A DNA stretch of 64,000 bases from Streptomyces brevispora (GCF_007829885.1 NZ_VIWW01000001.1:5890001-5954000), one strand, 5' to 3'. Counted from the first letter of the stretch, positions 36,115 to 46,300 are shown. Notes: generated by a model not told the origin, from the letters alone. Translations and numbers: made by a program.

Positions 36115-36585
36115 CTATGTGGATGGCATCTCCACGACGGCCCAGACCGTCTTGCCCGGTCCGTCCGTGCACGGGAACCAGCCCCAGCGGTCTGCCAGTT
36201 CCGACACCAGAAGCAAGCCCCTGCCCCCGTCGAGTTCGGCATCCGGCGGTCCGGCGGGTCGAACGGGGATCCGCTCGCCCCGAGTGTCGGTGACCTCGAC
36301 GCGCACAGCCGTGCCCTCGGCGGACAGGCACGGGAGGAAGTCCCTCCCCGGAACGTGCCCGTGGCGCACGGCGTTCGCGCTCAGCTCGGCGACGATCAGC
36401 GTCACCACGTCGTGCGCGTCGCTGCCGTACGGAGTGCCCCACGCGTCGAGACGTTCCCCGGCCAGACGACGGGCCAGCCGGACGCCGCGGGGCGTGGAAC
36501 TGAACCGCATCGCGAAGTGATGCCAGGGGAAGCGGGGTGGGGTGGGTTGGGTGGTGCGCACGGGGAGTTGCGGGTTACTGGTCAT
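36115..36585 (-). CDS. RsbW-like ATP-binding (anti-sigma/histidine-kinase fold) protein
   Basis: The 156-residue protein has the HATPase fold of anti-sigma kinases: N-box LIVAELSANAVRHGHVPG, a G1-like VEVTDTRGERIPVRPAGPPD and GGRGLLLVSELADRWGW. Streptomyces encodes dozens of such proteins, often beside XRE/DUF397 genes; some act as partner-switching kinases. The ATG at 36585 follows GCGTGGGG; an ATG at 36606 is an alternative. Confidence 0.85.
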   Translation of the reverse strand: MTSNPQLPVRTTQPTPPRFPWHHFAMRFSSTPRGVRLARRLAGERLDAWGTPYGSDAHDVVTLIVAELSANAVRHGHVPGRDFLPCLSAEGTAVRVEVTDTRGERIPVRPAGPPDAELDGGRGLLLVSELADRWGWFPCTDGPGKTVWAVVEMPST

Positions 36586-36977
36586 GACCCCACGCTCTCG
36601 CGCCATCGCTCACCGTGACCATGGGTGACGCGCGGTCGCCATCTGCCTGTACGCGGTGGGCGTCCGGCTGTACGCGCGTGGGGGCGGGTCGTGGCGGAGC
36701 CGCGTCCAGGTGGGAACCGGATGGTACGCGGAGTCCGTGGCTCCTGGCGTACATTCGTCCCCATGCGGATGAGCAATTGCTCATGTTTTTGTATCAGTTC
36801 GCCTCTACCCTCTGCCCGGCACGGACGAGGCAGGAGCAGGTGGTGCCGCGTGGGCTGGTGGCGAGGCCGAGCAGCATCCGCGACCCGCGCTCTCCGCAGC
36901 ACGCAGCCCTGTTGTGTACATGAATCGGTGGCGGGAATCCGGCTCTGCGCAGAGGTCTTGGCCGCTACGATCGCGAA
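36586..36977. promoter_or_regulatory. Divergent intergenic region containing a perfect 16-bp palindrome
   Basis: No gene is supported here. The perfect palindrome ATGAGCAATTGCTCAT lies at 36769-36784 and is followed by GTTTTTG. It is about 190 bases upstream of both divergent starts and is a strong operator candidate for a dimeric regulator. Confidence 0.6.
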
Positions 36978-38090
36978 ATGGCAGATCCCTCGGAGTACGA
37001 GCTCGTGGCATGGCGTGACATCCAGCGGTTCAAGGACCGCGCACTGTCACGCATGATGAAAAACGCCAGCGAGCAAGTGGCTATAGGCACTGCGGCACTT
37101 GGCAAGCGTGCCGCGAAGCGTCTGGAGAAACACCCACGGGCCCAGTCGGCGGTTTCACGTGGGCAGGAACTCGTTGCCAAGGGGACTGACAAGGTGGGGG
37201 CCAAGGCTCGCGGAGCCGCCGACGCCCTCCCGGACTGGAGCGGCACTGCGTTGCAGTCCATGCGGCAGACGGTGGGACGGGCCTCGCGAGCAGGACTCTC
37301 CTCCAAACGGGTGGTGGCGCTCCACAAGAAGCGCGGGCACGACGTTGCGTCGCTGTCCGACCTGCACCGCCTCGACCTCCAGGAGATCGACGCTGTCCGT
37401 GGACGAGCGGCGAGCTGGTACTACCCTGCCGTCGCGGCGCTTTCGGGAGCGGGCGCGGGGCTTGTGATCTCCGGAGGACAACTCGTCACCGCCGCGTCCG
37501 CCGGCGCGGCGGCAGCGCCTTCGGGAGGCGCAATCGTCGGCGCTTTCGCTGCCGATACCGCAGTCGTCCTCGGACTCGCATCCCGCTGTGTCGGCCAGGT
37601 CTCGCTGCTCTACGGCTACGACCCCGAAGAGCCTGCCGAGAAGCTCTTCGTGATGTCTGTCGTCAACGCTGGGACAGCATCCTCGGCCACGGCCAAGACC
37701 GCTGCGATGGCCGACATCTCGCGGCTCACCCAAGCACTCGTCCGCGGCAAGACATGGAACGTCCTGAACGATGCAGTAATCACCAAGGTCTCCGTGAAGT
37801 TCGCGAAGGCGTTCGGCTTCCGTCTTACCAAGAAGGGACTCGGTAAAGCGGTACCCGCGTTCGGGATACTCGTTGGCGGCACCCTGAACTGGACCACTTT
37901 GGAGTCGATTGTTGACGCCGCCGACGTGGCGTACCGGCGGCGGTTCCTCCTTGAGAAGTACCCACATCTCGGCGACGAGGAGGCATCCGGATCGTTTCCT
38001 GATGCCGGCCCGGACGTCCCGGACGACGCCGATGTGACGATCAGCTTGCTTGGTGAGCTCGCCGAGGCGGGCGGCCCCGACCTCAGCTGA
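36978..38090 (+). CDS. EcsC-family protein
   Basis: The 370-residue protein shows the EcsC-family layout. A helical N-terminus rich in Lys/Arg/Ala comes first, then SWYYPAVAALSGAGAGLVIS and a Gly/Ala-rich hydrophobic core (AAPSGGAIVGAFAADTAVVL). ASRCVGQVSLLYGYDPEEPA and AKAFGFRLTKKGLGKAVPAF follow, then GGTLNWTTLESIVDAADVAYRRRFL. EcsC-family proteins are of uncertain biochemical function and are often membrane-associated; in Streptomyces they can lie near stress or defence genes. The translation begins at the ATG after GCTACGATCGCGAA, with no strong ribosome site. Confidence 0.75.
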   Translation: MADPSEYELVAWRDIQRFKDRALSRMMKNASEQVAIGTAALGKRAAKRLEKHPRAQSAVSRGQELVAKGTDKVGAKARGAADALPDWSGTALQSMRQTVGRASRAGLSSKRVVALHKKRGHDVASLSDLHRLDLQEIDAVRGRAASWYYPAVAALSGAGAGLVISGGQLVTAASAGAAAAPSGGAIVGAFAADTAVVLGLASRCVGQVSLLYGYDPEEPAEKLFVMSVVNAGTASSATAKTAAMADISRLTQALVRGKTWNVLNDAVITKVSVKFAKAFGFRLTKKGLGKAVPAFGILVGGTLNWTTLESIVDAADVAYRRRFLLEKYPHLGDEEASGSFPDAGPDVPDDADVTISLLGELAEAGGPDLS

Positions 38091-38092
38091 AC

Positions 38093-38337
38093 CGGTCTGG
38101 CACGCCGACACCTTCGAGGAGGCCGCCGTCGTCGGCGTCCACCAGGACAAGGTCTCGTCGGTCGCCTGGTCCCGGGACAGCACCCGCCTGCTCACCGCCT
38201 CCTTCGACGGAACGGCTCGCATCTGGTCCGCCGCCCCCGACTACGACCGGCTCGAAGCCCACGCCCGAGGACGCGTCTTCCGGACCCCCGACGAGGACGA
38301 ACGGCGACAGCATCTGCTGCCACTGGCGGGTGCATAG
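38093..38337 (+). pseudogene. WD40-repeat protein C-terminal fragment
   Basis: Starting directly after the EcsC stop codon, an open frame reads VVGVHQDKVSSVAWSRDSTR then LLTASFDGTARIWSAAPDYD. This is one WD40 blade and the tail of a WD40 protein, ending at 38337. Everything before the last blade is missing. Confidence 0.7.
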
Positions 38338-38350
38338 ACGGGCCGCCGAC

Positions 38351-38650
38351 TCAGTACCGCTCTTCCACCGTCCGATCGTCGGTGCTCACGAGGTAGTCGT
38401 CCGGGTCGAGGCCCATCGCCTTGCGGGCGGGCGAGGCCCAGTACATCGCGTTGCGCTCCGCGAACGTCTCGGGGCCTTCGTAGGAGGTCATCCAGACGAA
38501 CTGGTTGCGCTCCCGGTCGACCCAGGCCCCACCGATCGCGAACCCCAACTCCAGTCGCAGCGGCACGATGTCGGCCTTCCACCGCTCCACCCACTCGTCC
38601 AGCAGGCCGTCGCGGACGGTGTAGGTGCGGAGCTGGGTGGTCTTGGCCAT
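38351..38650 (-). CDS. NIPSNAP-family protein
   Basis: The 99-residue protein (QLRTYTVRDGLLDEWVERWK, then VWMTSYEGPETFAERNAMYW) matches the short dimeric alpha-beta barrel NIPSNAP family. The reading frame is complete, with AGGAG nine bases before the ATG. No reaction can be assigned; such proteins often bind small hydrophobic ligands. Confidence 0.82.
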   Translation of the reverse strand: MAKTTQLRTYTVRDGLLDEWVERWKADIVPLRLELGFAIGGAWVDRERNQFVWMTSYEGPETFAERNAMYWASPARKAMGLDPDDYLVSTDDRTVEERY

Positions 38651-38857
38651 GGGGGAGGTGCTCCTGGCTCGACTGGTCGGGGTTGCCCATCCCCATGGCG
38701 GCGAGGCCTTCCAAGCTGGTGTTCGCGCTGCCGAGAGGGGATGCAGGGAGGCCCAAGCGTAAGGGGCCCTCCCCGGCATTCGGGATGTTATTCGAGCAGT
38801 GGAACGGAGTCACTACTATGTGTCAACACAACAGCTGGGCGGTTCCGGGGGTATGAC

Positions 38858-40996
38858 ATGGACGACGCAGAACGCAGGAATGCTACGACTCCGATCCGGC
38901 GGCACCAGATCCGGACTGCGTTGCTTGAGCAGTATGCCGGTCTCGTCTACGACGACGATCTGAAGGCGTACGACCGGAATGGCTTCGAGCAGCGCTTCCT
39001 GTCCCGCGCACTGACGGCTGCGGCGATCCGGGTCGTCACCGGATGCGACCACAAGACGGCCGGCCTGTCGGTCATCGACGGGGAACTCGACCAGGGCATT
39101 GACGGCGTGGCGGTGACCGAAGGCACGCAGGAGGTCTGGCTCGCCCAAGCGAAGTGGAGTGACGAGGGAAAGGGCAAGTTCAACACTGACGCGGCTCACA
39201 AGTTCATACACGGTCTTCGTCTCATCGAGCAGCGTAGTTACGACCGTTTCAACGACCGCCTCGACCCGATCGTGGCCCGAGTGAACTCCGCCATGCACGA
39301 CGCCCGGCTGAAGGTCACCCTGGTGATCGCCGTGATGGGCACGGGGGTTCTCAGCGATGAGGTGGTCGCAGTCCTTGAAGACGCCCGGAAGGAGTTCAAC
39401 GGGCTCGGCCCGGTCCTGGACTACCGTGTGGTCAACGCGGCGCACGTGCTGCGGCAGGTCCAGGAAGACCTCGCTCCCGAGCCGGTGCGTGTCACCGTAC
39501 GGATGACGAACTGGCTCAAGCGGAACACCCCTCTTGTCGCCTACCAGGGTACCGTTCCAGCCAGCAACATCGCTGAGTGGTACGGGGACCACGAGGACCG
39601 CCTGTACTCCCAGAACCTGCGGCAGAACCTGGGCACCACGCGGGTCAACTCCGGCATGCTCGGCACACTCGCGAAGGAGCCGGAGAACTTCTGGCTCTTC
39701 AACAACGGTGTGACTGTGCTGTGTGACGGCCTGGAGGAGGACTGGCCTGGACGGCGCAGGCCTGACGAACCGGTGCATCTACGGCTCAGCGGCGTCAGCG
39801 TGGTCAACGGAGCGCAGACCGTCAGTGCGGCGCACAGGGCGATGCAGTCGTCCCCTGAGGCAGTCGAGGACGCCGAGGTCACGGTGAAGGTCATCGTTGT
39901 CGACGAGAACATGCCGGATTTCGCGCGACGGATCACGGAGACGACCAACACCCAGAACCACGTGGAGCAACGGGATTTCATTGCCTTGGACGAAGTCCAG
40001 GCGATGATCCGGGAGGACTTCGCCTTGTCGCTGCAGAAGTCCTATGTGTACAAGCGTGGCGAGTCGGACCCCGCACCGGAGGAAGGGTGCTCGATGGTCC
40101 ATGCCGCCACGGCCCTGGCCTGTGCACACCACGGCACCGAACTCACCGTGCGCGCCAAGCGGGACACCGATCTGCTCTGGGAGCGAGGAAGCGGCGGCGC
40201 GTACCCGCGGCTGTTCGGGGAGCGGCCGAGCGCCTTCCAGATCTGGCGGGCGGTGTTGGTTCACCGAGCTGTCGGAGCGGCTCTCAACGAGGAGCGCAAG
40301 AAATTCCAGAAGCGTGCAGCAGATGTCGCCCAGCGTGGCGACCTGCTGATCACGCATCTCGTCTTCCAGCTCATCGAGCAGGACCGGATCGACGATCCCG
40401 ACTTCGACTGGGACACTGTTCTCGTGGATGTGCCTGAGCTGACCACTCGGGTGCTGTCGTGGGTGATTCACCACATCGACAGTGAATTTGGGCCGACATC
40501 GTTCCTGAGTGGCACTCTGACGGACGTGGCTCGTTGCAAGCAGCTCGCGGCCTTGGTGCTCCGTGACGCGAAGCGTGCAGGCGTCATCCCTGATCTGCCG
40601 ACCGAGTACCGGCCCTCCAGCGTGGTCCAGCGGAAGAGTCGGCGTCCTAACGCGGTACCCACGCTCGTGGATCACCGAACGATCTTGGACGGCGCCCCAC
40701 TGCGTCTTCGGTTGGGAAACAAGCCTGAGATCAAAGCCGTTGAACCATGGCTTGCCCAAGATCCTCGGCGGAGCGTGGCGACCTGGGTCAACGACCGTTC
40801 GAAGTGTCTCCTGTGGGCGGTGGACAACCACGCCTATTCGCCTACGCGTCTGGTTCTGCACATGTACGAACTCGCAGGTTGGGAGGACGCCCCCGTGGCC
40901 GTCCAGGGGCCTGCCCGGTGGACCCTCGAGGGAGGAAACCTGACCCTCTCGGACATGGCGCGAGTGTTGTTGGACGAACAGGCCGAGCAGGAGTGA
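38858..40996 (+). CDS. AIPR (abortive infection phage resistance) protein with nuclease-like N-terminus
   Basis: The 712-residue protein matches the AIPR family through YSQNLRQNLG, LFNNGVTVLCDG (FNNGVT at 281-286) and SVVNGAQTVSAAH (316-321). The first 110 residues resemble an Mrr-like restriction endonuclease fold: FEQRFLSRALTAAAIRVVTG, then Asp78-Gln-Gly-Ile-Asp82 and EVWLAQAKW with Gln97 and Lys99 as a possible D-QxK active site. AIPR proteins were linked to abortive phage infection. The ATG at 38858 has GGGGG at suitable spacing. It stands alone between a NIPSNAP gene on the other strand and a convergent secreted-protein remnant. Confidence 0.85.
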   Translation: MDDAERRNATTPIRRHQIRTALLEQYAGLVYDDDLKAYDRNGFEQRFLSRALTAAAIRVVTGCDHKTAGLSVIDGELDQGIDGVAVTEGTQEVWLAQAKWSDEGKGKFNTDAAHKFIHGLRLIEQRSYDRFNDRLDPIVARVNSAMHDARLKVTLVIAVMGTGVLSDEVVAVLEDARKEFNGLGPVLDYRVVNAAHVLRQVQEDLAPEPVRVTVRMTNWLKRNTPLVAYQGTVPASNIAEWYGDHEDRLYSQNLRQNLGTTRVNSGMLGTLAKEPENFWLFNNGVTVLCDGLEEDWPGRRRPDEPVHLRLSGVSVVNGAQTVSAAHRAMQSSPEAVEDAEVTVKVIVVDENMPDFARRITETTNTQNHVEQRDFIALDEVQAMIREDFALSLQKSYVYKRGESDPAPEEGCSMVHAATALACAHHGTELTVRAKRDTDLLWERGSGGAYPRLFGERPSAFQIWRAVLVHRAVGAALNEERKKFQKRAADVAQRGDLLITHLVFQLIEQDRIDDPDFDWDTVLVDVPELTTRVLSWVIHHIDSEFGPTSFLSGTLTDVARCKQLAALVLRDAKRAGVIPDLPTEYRPSSVVQRKSRRPNAVPTLVDHRTILDGAPLRLRLGNKPEIKAVEPWLAQDPRRSVATWVNDRSKCLLWAVDNHAYSPTRLVLHMYELAGWEDAPVAVQGPARWTLEGGNLTLSDMARVLLDEQAEQE

Positions 40997-41127
40997 GCAG
41001 CGGTCGTCAGGCTGTGGGTGAAGTGCCTGCGGCTGCGTGGGCCGTAAGCGTTGGGCTTGGCACCAGCCGAACGGCTTGTGTGTGGGGGACCGTCGCCGCC
41101 GCCTGTGGAGCTGACGCGAACACGTGA

Positions 41128-41164
41128 GCGCCGCCGCCGGACGGAGTCCTGCCGGGGGCGGCGC
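41128..41164. terminator. GC-rich hairpin terminator between convergent genes
   Basis: GCGCCGCCGCCGG (41128-41140) pairs with CCGGGGGCGGCGC (41152-41164) with one mismatch around an 11-base loop. It lies between the AIPR gene and the convergent secreted-protein remnant, so it can serve both. Confidence 0.6.
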
Positions 41165-41190
41165 GGGGGCGGTGCTGTGGCGCTTGGTGG

Positions 41191-41685
41191 TTAGTGGAAG
41201 TTCAGGGAGGCGGAGCCTGCGGCGGCGGAGAACGAGCCCGGGCAGAGGAAGCTACCGGAGCTCTTTGACGCGGTGAATGCCTGGTTGAGATAGGTGCGGG
41301 TGGAGCCGTCGCGGGTCCACCCGACGTTCGTGGCTCAGTAGCGGCAGGAGACGATGCTCTGCTTCACCGTGATGTCGATGAGGTCGGAGGTCGCGGTGCC
41401 CGCCACGTCATCGAAGGTGGCCGTCGGGTTGTTGTTGAGGATAGCGCTCGCACCGCTGCTGCAGCCCAGGCCGGCGTTGACGGTGGAACGGTCGATGGTC
41501 AGGTCGGCGGGCGGGCCCGCGCTGGCGGTGGCGTCGGTCCAGGTACAGGTGACGCCCGCGGCCGCGATCACGCCGTCGACCCGTTGCGAGGCCTGGGGGC
41601 CCAGCGCGCTTGCAGCGGTGGGCCCGCCGGCGATGACCGCGGCGACCATGGCGGTGACACACGAGAGTTTCGGTGTGAGCCTCAG
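41191..41685 (-). pseudogene. Secreted protein interrupted by an in-frame TGA
   Basis: One continuous frame of 164 codons on the minus strand has a single internal TGA at 41335-41337. The first part has a signal peptide (LTPKLSCVTAMVAAVIAGG, cleavage near ASA), a VIAAAGVTCTWTDATAS segment and ends with VKQSIVSCRY before the TGA. After it the frame continues sensibly as ATNVGWTRDGSTRTYLNQAF and TASKSSGSFLCPGSF, ending LNFH. The likely start is a CTG at 41685 preceded by AAGGAGTGAC, or the ATG at 41649. It is probably a recent nonsense mutation (TGG to TGA). Read-through is a less likely alternative. The Cys residues on both sides of the TGA suggest disulfides in the native protein. Confidence 0.65.
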
Positions 41686-42114
41686 GTCACTCCTTCTTGC
41701 CGCGTCCTTGTGGGGATGAGCTGCACAACCTGCCCGCGTACGCGGCGGGGGCGCGGACGGGCGGCTGTCAGGGACCGTCCCATAACAAGGCGAACTGACA
41801 GGTGCGCGTCAATCGGTGCGGAATGGTGTCCTCTGGCCCGTAGGTCGGCAGGGCGTGACAGCAACTTCGGCGACATCCCCGGGGAATGCCTAGCGCTGGC
41901 CACCTGGCAACCCCTGCCACTGTTCCGCGGCGGCCACTCTTTGGAGGGAACCACTTGCGAACGTGGTGCAGGCGGATCGGTGGGTGATTACGGTGCCCGA
42001 GCAGGACGAGTCAAGGCGGGCGCTGCGGTAGAGAGGCACGATCGTGGTTGATGTCGTCCCGAGTTGGGGGCCAGACGTGGGGCGTGTACGGACGTGGGAC
42101 AGGCGGTGGTGACG
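41686..42114. other. Region without a recognisable gene upstream of the XRE regulator
   Basis: About 430 bases separate two divergent genes. No conserved protein or RNA was seen. It should hold the promoter for the XRE/DUF397 pair. Confidence 0.3.
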
Positions 42115-42981
42115 ATGACGCTGGATGAGGCAGAAGCCGGGGCGGACGAGGCTGCGGAGGCCGGGAAGCGGCCCGAGGGCGAGCCCGGTTCGGGGGTGAT
42201 GATCGCGTTCGGACGGCAGTTGAAGCTGCTACGTCTGCGGGCGGGGCTGGACCGGACGGAGTTCGGGAAGCGGGTGGGGTACGCGGCGCAGTCGATCGCT
42301 TCGTTCGAGCAGGGGCGGCGCATCCCGCAGCCGGCGTTCATCGACAAGGCGGATGTGGTGCTGGATGCCGGGGGGTTGTTGCTGGCGTTGAAGGAGGAGT
42401 TGGCTCGGGCGCAGTATCCGGCGTTCTTCCGGGACATGGCGCGGTTGGAGGCGGAGGCAGTCACCCTCCACGTGTACGCGACGCTGGCCGTGCCGGGCTT
42501 GCTGCAGACTGAGGATTACGCACGCTCGGTGTTCGCGATGCGGCGGCCGCTCCTGGACGAGGAGACGATCGAGCAGAGGGTGGCGGCTCGGATGGCGCGC
42601 CAGGTAATTTTCGCCCGGAAGCCCATGCCGACTCTGAGCTTCGTCATCGAGGAATCGGTGCTGCAAAGGCCGGTTGGCGGCCGGTCAGTACTCCATCGCC
42701 AGTTGGAGCAGATCGTCGAACAAGGACAGCGGCGGAATGTGGAAGTCCAGGTAATGCCTACTGACCGGACGGAGCATTGCGGTCTCGCTGGTCCGTTCAC
42801 CTTGATCGAGAAGCGCGACGGACGGAGGATGGCCTACGTTGAGGTTCAGCGAGACAGCCGTCTGCACACGGACTGGGCTGTGGTGCGGGATGTTGAGGAG
42901 CAGCACGGGATCATCCGAGCTCAAGCCCTGACTCCGCTTGAATCGGTGGACGTCGTCATGGGACTTCTGGGAGAGAAATGA
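42115..42981 (+). CDS. XRE-type regulator with DUF5753
   Basis: The 288-residue protein has a helix-turn-helix near residues 30-90 (FGRQLKLLRLRAGLDRTEFG, then VGYAAQSIASFEQGRRIPQ) and the C-terminal DUF5753 (LAVPGLLQTEDYARSVFAMR, LSFVIEESVLQRPVGG, VQVMPTDRTEHCGLAGPFTL, AYVEVQRDSRLHTD). Such proteins pair with DUF397 proteins in Streptomyces; the WhiJ-like pairs affect development. The 3' end overlaps the DUF397 gene by four bases. Confidence 0.9.
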   Translation: MTLDEAEAGADEAAEAGKRPEGEPGSGVMIAFGRQLKLLRLRAGLDRTEFGKRVGYAAQSIASFEQGRRIPQPAFIDKADVVLDAGGLLLALKEELARAQYPAFFRDMARLEAEAVTLHVYATLAVPGLLQTEDYARSVFAMRRPLLDEETIEQRVAARMARQVIFARKPMPTLSFVIEESVLQRPVGGRSVLHRQLEQIVEQGQRRNVEVQVMPTDRTEHCGLAGPFTLIEKRDGRRMAYVEVQRDSRLHTDWAVVRDVEEQHGIIRAQALTPLESVDVVMGLLGEK

Positions 42982-43238
42982 TCAGCCGGGTGGATTTGCC
43001 GACGGCCGTGCCTGAATCGGCCTGGTTCAAGAGCAGCTACAGCAGTGGCGAAGGCGGCGAGTGCGTGGAAGTCGCCTGGCGGAAGAGCAGCTACAGCGGT
43101 GCTGAAGGCGGCCAGTGCCTGGAGTTCGCGGCTGCCGCCACCCGCGTGCACGTCCGCGACTCGAAGCAGACCAGCGGTCCCGTGCTGACTGTCGGGCCGG
43201 GCGCGTGGATGGGGTTCGTCGGGCTCGTCACGAGCTGA
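42978..43238 (+). CDS. DUF397 protein with duplicated core
   Basis: The 86-residue protein carries two consecutive copies of the DUF397 core: WFKSSYSSGEGGECVEVA near residues 16-33 and WRKSSYSGAEGGQCLEFA near 34-51. VHVRDSKQTSGPVLTVGPGA and a short tail follow. Many family members have one W-x-KSSYS-G-x-C unit. It overlaps the XRE gene by ATGA, so it is its translational partner and probable antagonist or co-regulator. Confidence 0.9.
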   Translation: MISRVDLPTAVPESAWFKSSYSSGEGGECVEVAWRKSSYSGAEGGQCLEFAAAATRVHVRDSKQTSGPVLTVGPGAWMGFVGLVTS

Positions 43239-43250
43239 GCCACGCTTACG

Positions 43251-43301
43251 CGGGAGGGGCCCACCGTACTGCCGAACCGGCATCGCGGTGGGACCCTCCC
43301 G
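43251..43301. terminator. Bidirectional hairpin terminator between DUF397 and hsdR
   Basis: CGGGAGGGGCCCACCG (43251-43266) pairs with CGGTGGGACCCTCCCG (43286-43301) with one mismatch. It sits between two convergent genes and fits a terminator used from both sides. Confidence 0.65.
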
Positions 43302-43312
43302 TGCGTGTGGGG

Positions 43313-46300
43313 CTACTCGTCCACGCCCTCGTCCCGGCGGATCATCCGCCATGCCGCCCGGCGGGCGCTGCGGTCGAGGTTGGACCGGAAGCTCTTGTCG
43401 GGGCCGAAGTACTGGCGTCCTATGCCGGCCGTCGCCTCGATGTGGTCGGCCATGTTGTCGGCGAAGGCGCGGTCGAAGACCTTGCCGAAGTTCGCCTCGT
43501 CGTTGACGACGGCTGCCGCCCGGACCTTGGGGTCGTCCGTCGTCTTGTTGAACGGCTTGCGGACGTCGTCCTCGGTGAACTCCGTTCCGAACTTGGCGTT
43601 GAACGCCTCGATCAGCTCTGACAGCAGCGACTTCTCCGCCTCTGCCGCACCGCCCGTGCCGTCGCCGAAGCCTGGGAGCTCGGTCGCTCCCTCGGGCGCG
43701 AGGGATACGTTGTACTCGCCGGTCTTCTCCACCCGCAGGTGGCTGAGGTCGATCTCGCCTATGTCGACCCCGCCGTCCGCACGGCGGGGGAGGCGGTTGA
43801 GGAGGTAGCGGCCGTAGAGGTGCAGCCGCTCCAGCTCGGGGTCGCGGTAGGGGACGATCTGAGCGAGGAAGCCGTACTTCCGCACGTAGTCGTTGAGGTT
43901 CGCGCGGAAGTCCTCGGCCGTTTCCACGTCGTCGTCCTCCTCGCTCTCCAGGAGGGGCGTGAAGCGGGCGACTGCGGGGGAGAGGAGTCGGTACAGCTCG
44001 GCGTGCAGCTTCTCCCACTTCGCCTGCGAGCCGGCAGCCTTCTCCTTCGCCGCGAAGTACGCGGCGGCGAACTCGTCCATCTCCGACTCGGAGATAATCG
44101 GCGCCGACATGACCCGGCTCTGCGCGGTGTAGAGGAGATTCGGGTCGGAGGGGAGGGTGTTGGCCTCCTCGAAGTACGGGCGGAACGCGCCCTGGATGTC
44201 CTCCGCGTCGTTCACGAAGTCCAGGACCGCCAGGTCCGCCTGTGTCTTGCGGTCGGCCGTGCGGTTGAGGCGGGAGAGAGTCTGGACGGCGGAGATGCCG
44301 GTCAGCGTCTTGTTGACGTACATGGTCGTCAGCAGCGGCTGGTCGAAGCCGGTCTGGTACTTCTCCGCGACCACCAGGATCTTGTACTCCTGCTGACCTC
44401 GTCCCCCCGCGCTGACAGCCTTGTCATCGGCCCGGGTGTACGCGAACGCCTTCGGCAGCGCGCTCTCCGCGATGCCGCCGTTCTCCTTCGACTCGGTCGT
44501 CTCGTCCTTGCCGATCGTGAGCGAGCCGGAGAACGCCACCAGGACGCCCAGGTCCGGGTACTTGGTGTCGTACTCGCGGTCCTGGATGTAGCTCTTGATT
44601 GCCCGCGCCGTCTCCATGGCGGACTCCCGCGAGGCCGTCACCACCATGGACTTGGCCCGCCCGCCCAACCGGCCGCGGGAGTGCGTCAGGAAGTGCTCGA
44701 CGATCACCTGGGCATGCTGGGAGACGGTGTACTCGTGGGTGAGCGCGTACCGGGCGAGCAGGGTGTTGGCCTTGGAGGGGTCCACCTCGCGCTCGTCCGG
44801 GTTCTCGTTCACCAGCTTCCAGTACGTGTTGTACGTGACGTAGTTCCGCAGCGGGTCGAGGATGAACCCTTCCTCGATCGCCTGCCGCATGGAGTACGTA
44901 TGGAAGGGGCGGTAGGCCGCCTCGCCGTCCACGGTGTCTTCCGTGCCGAAGAGTTCGAGGGTCTTGGCCTTCGGGGTGGCGGTGAAGGCGAAGTAGGAGA
45001 GGTTCGCGGCCTGTGAGCGTTCCGCGGCCTTCTTCTTCAGCTTCTCGTCGAGTGTGACGGCTGTTGCGCCCTGATCCTCCGAGTCGGAGTCCAGGCCGAG
45101 GTCGCGAAGGGCCGCGCGTACCGCGGTGGCGGCGTCGCCGGACTGGGAGGAGTGGGCCTCGTCCACGATGATGGCGAAGCTGGTGCCGCTGATCTCGGTC
45201 GGATTGCGCTGGATGTAGTCCAGCAGCGCCGGGAACGAGTGCAAGGTGACCGTCACGATCTTGCCCGTGTCACGGGACAGCGCGCGGGCGAGCTGTTCGC
45301 TCTTCGAACCGTGCTTCTCGTCCACCTTCACGACCAGGCCCTCGGTCTGCGAGAAGCTGCCGACCGTCTCGCGGAGTTGGGCGTCGAGATTGCGGCGGTC
45401 CGTGATGACGATGACCTTGTCGAACACCGGTGAGCCCGGCTTGATCCGGCCGGCCGCCAGGGCATCGGGGTCGAGCGTGCGGGGATCGGTGTCGGCGTGC
45501 AGGTCGCTCAGCCGGTGGGCGAGCCAGCCGATGGTGTTCGACTTGCCGGAACCGGCGGAAGCCATGACGAGGTAGTTCTGGCCCACGCCGTGGATGGAGG
45601 CGTGGGTCGTCAGCTTCTTGACGACGTCCCACTGGTGGAAGCGCGGGAAGATCGTCGACTTCGTGGTCCCGCCGCCGGGGGTCTTCGTCTTCTGCTGGTG
45701 CACGTAACGCTGAAGCAGGTCCAGCCAGTTGTCCCGCGCCCAGACCTGCTCCCACAGGTAGGAGGTGGCGTACGTGCCGTACGCGGTCGGGTCGGGGTTT
45801 CCGGCGCCACCGGGCAGGCCGGCGCCGTTGGAGCCGGTGTTGAAGGGCAGGAAGCGGGTGTTCTCGCCCCGGAGTTGAGTGGCGACAAAGACGAGATCAG
45901 GGTCGACGGCGAAGTTCGCGATGACACGACGGGTGAAGATCAGCTCGGTGGGGTCGCGGTCGGTGCGGTACTGCTCCTTGGCGTCCTCGACGCCCTGCCG
46001 GGTGAGGGGGTTCTTCAACTCGGCGGTGGCGACGGGGATGCCGTTCAGGAACAGCGTCAGGTCGAGCTTGTTGCCCCAGTCGGCCTGTTTGGTGGCGTAG
46101 ACGAGTTCGCGTACGACGGTGAGGCGGTTGGCACGGTAGCCGTCGAGCACGGAGTCGTCAGCGACGAGATTCGGCTTGAAGTAGGCCACGCGCAGGCGGA
46201 CGCCCCGGTCCTTGACGCCATTGCGGAGGACTTTGAGCAGACCGTCCTCGCTGATGGCCTTGTCCAGGCGCTGGGCGAAGCCGCGCTGGGCTGCGTTGAC

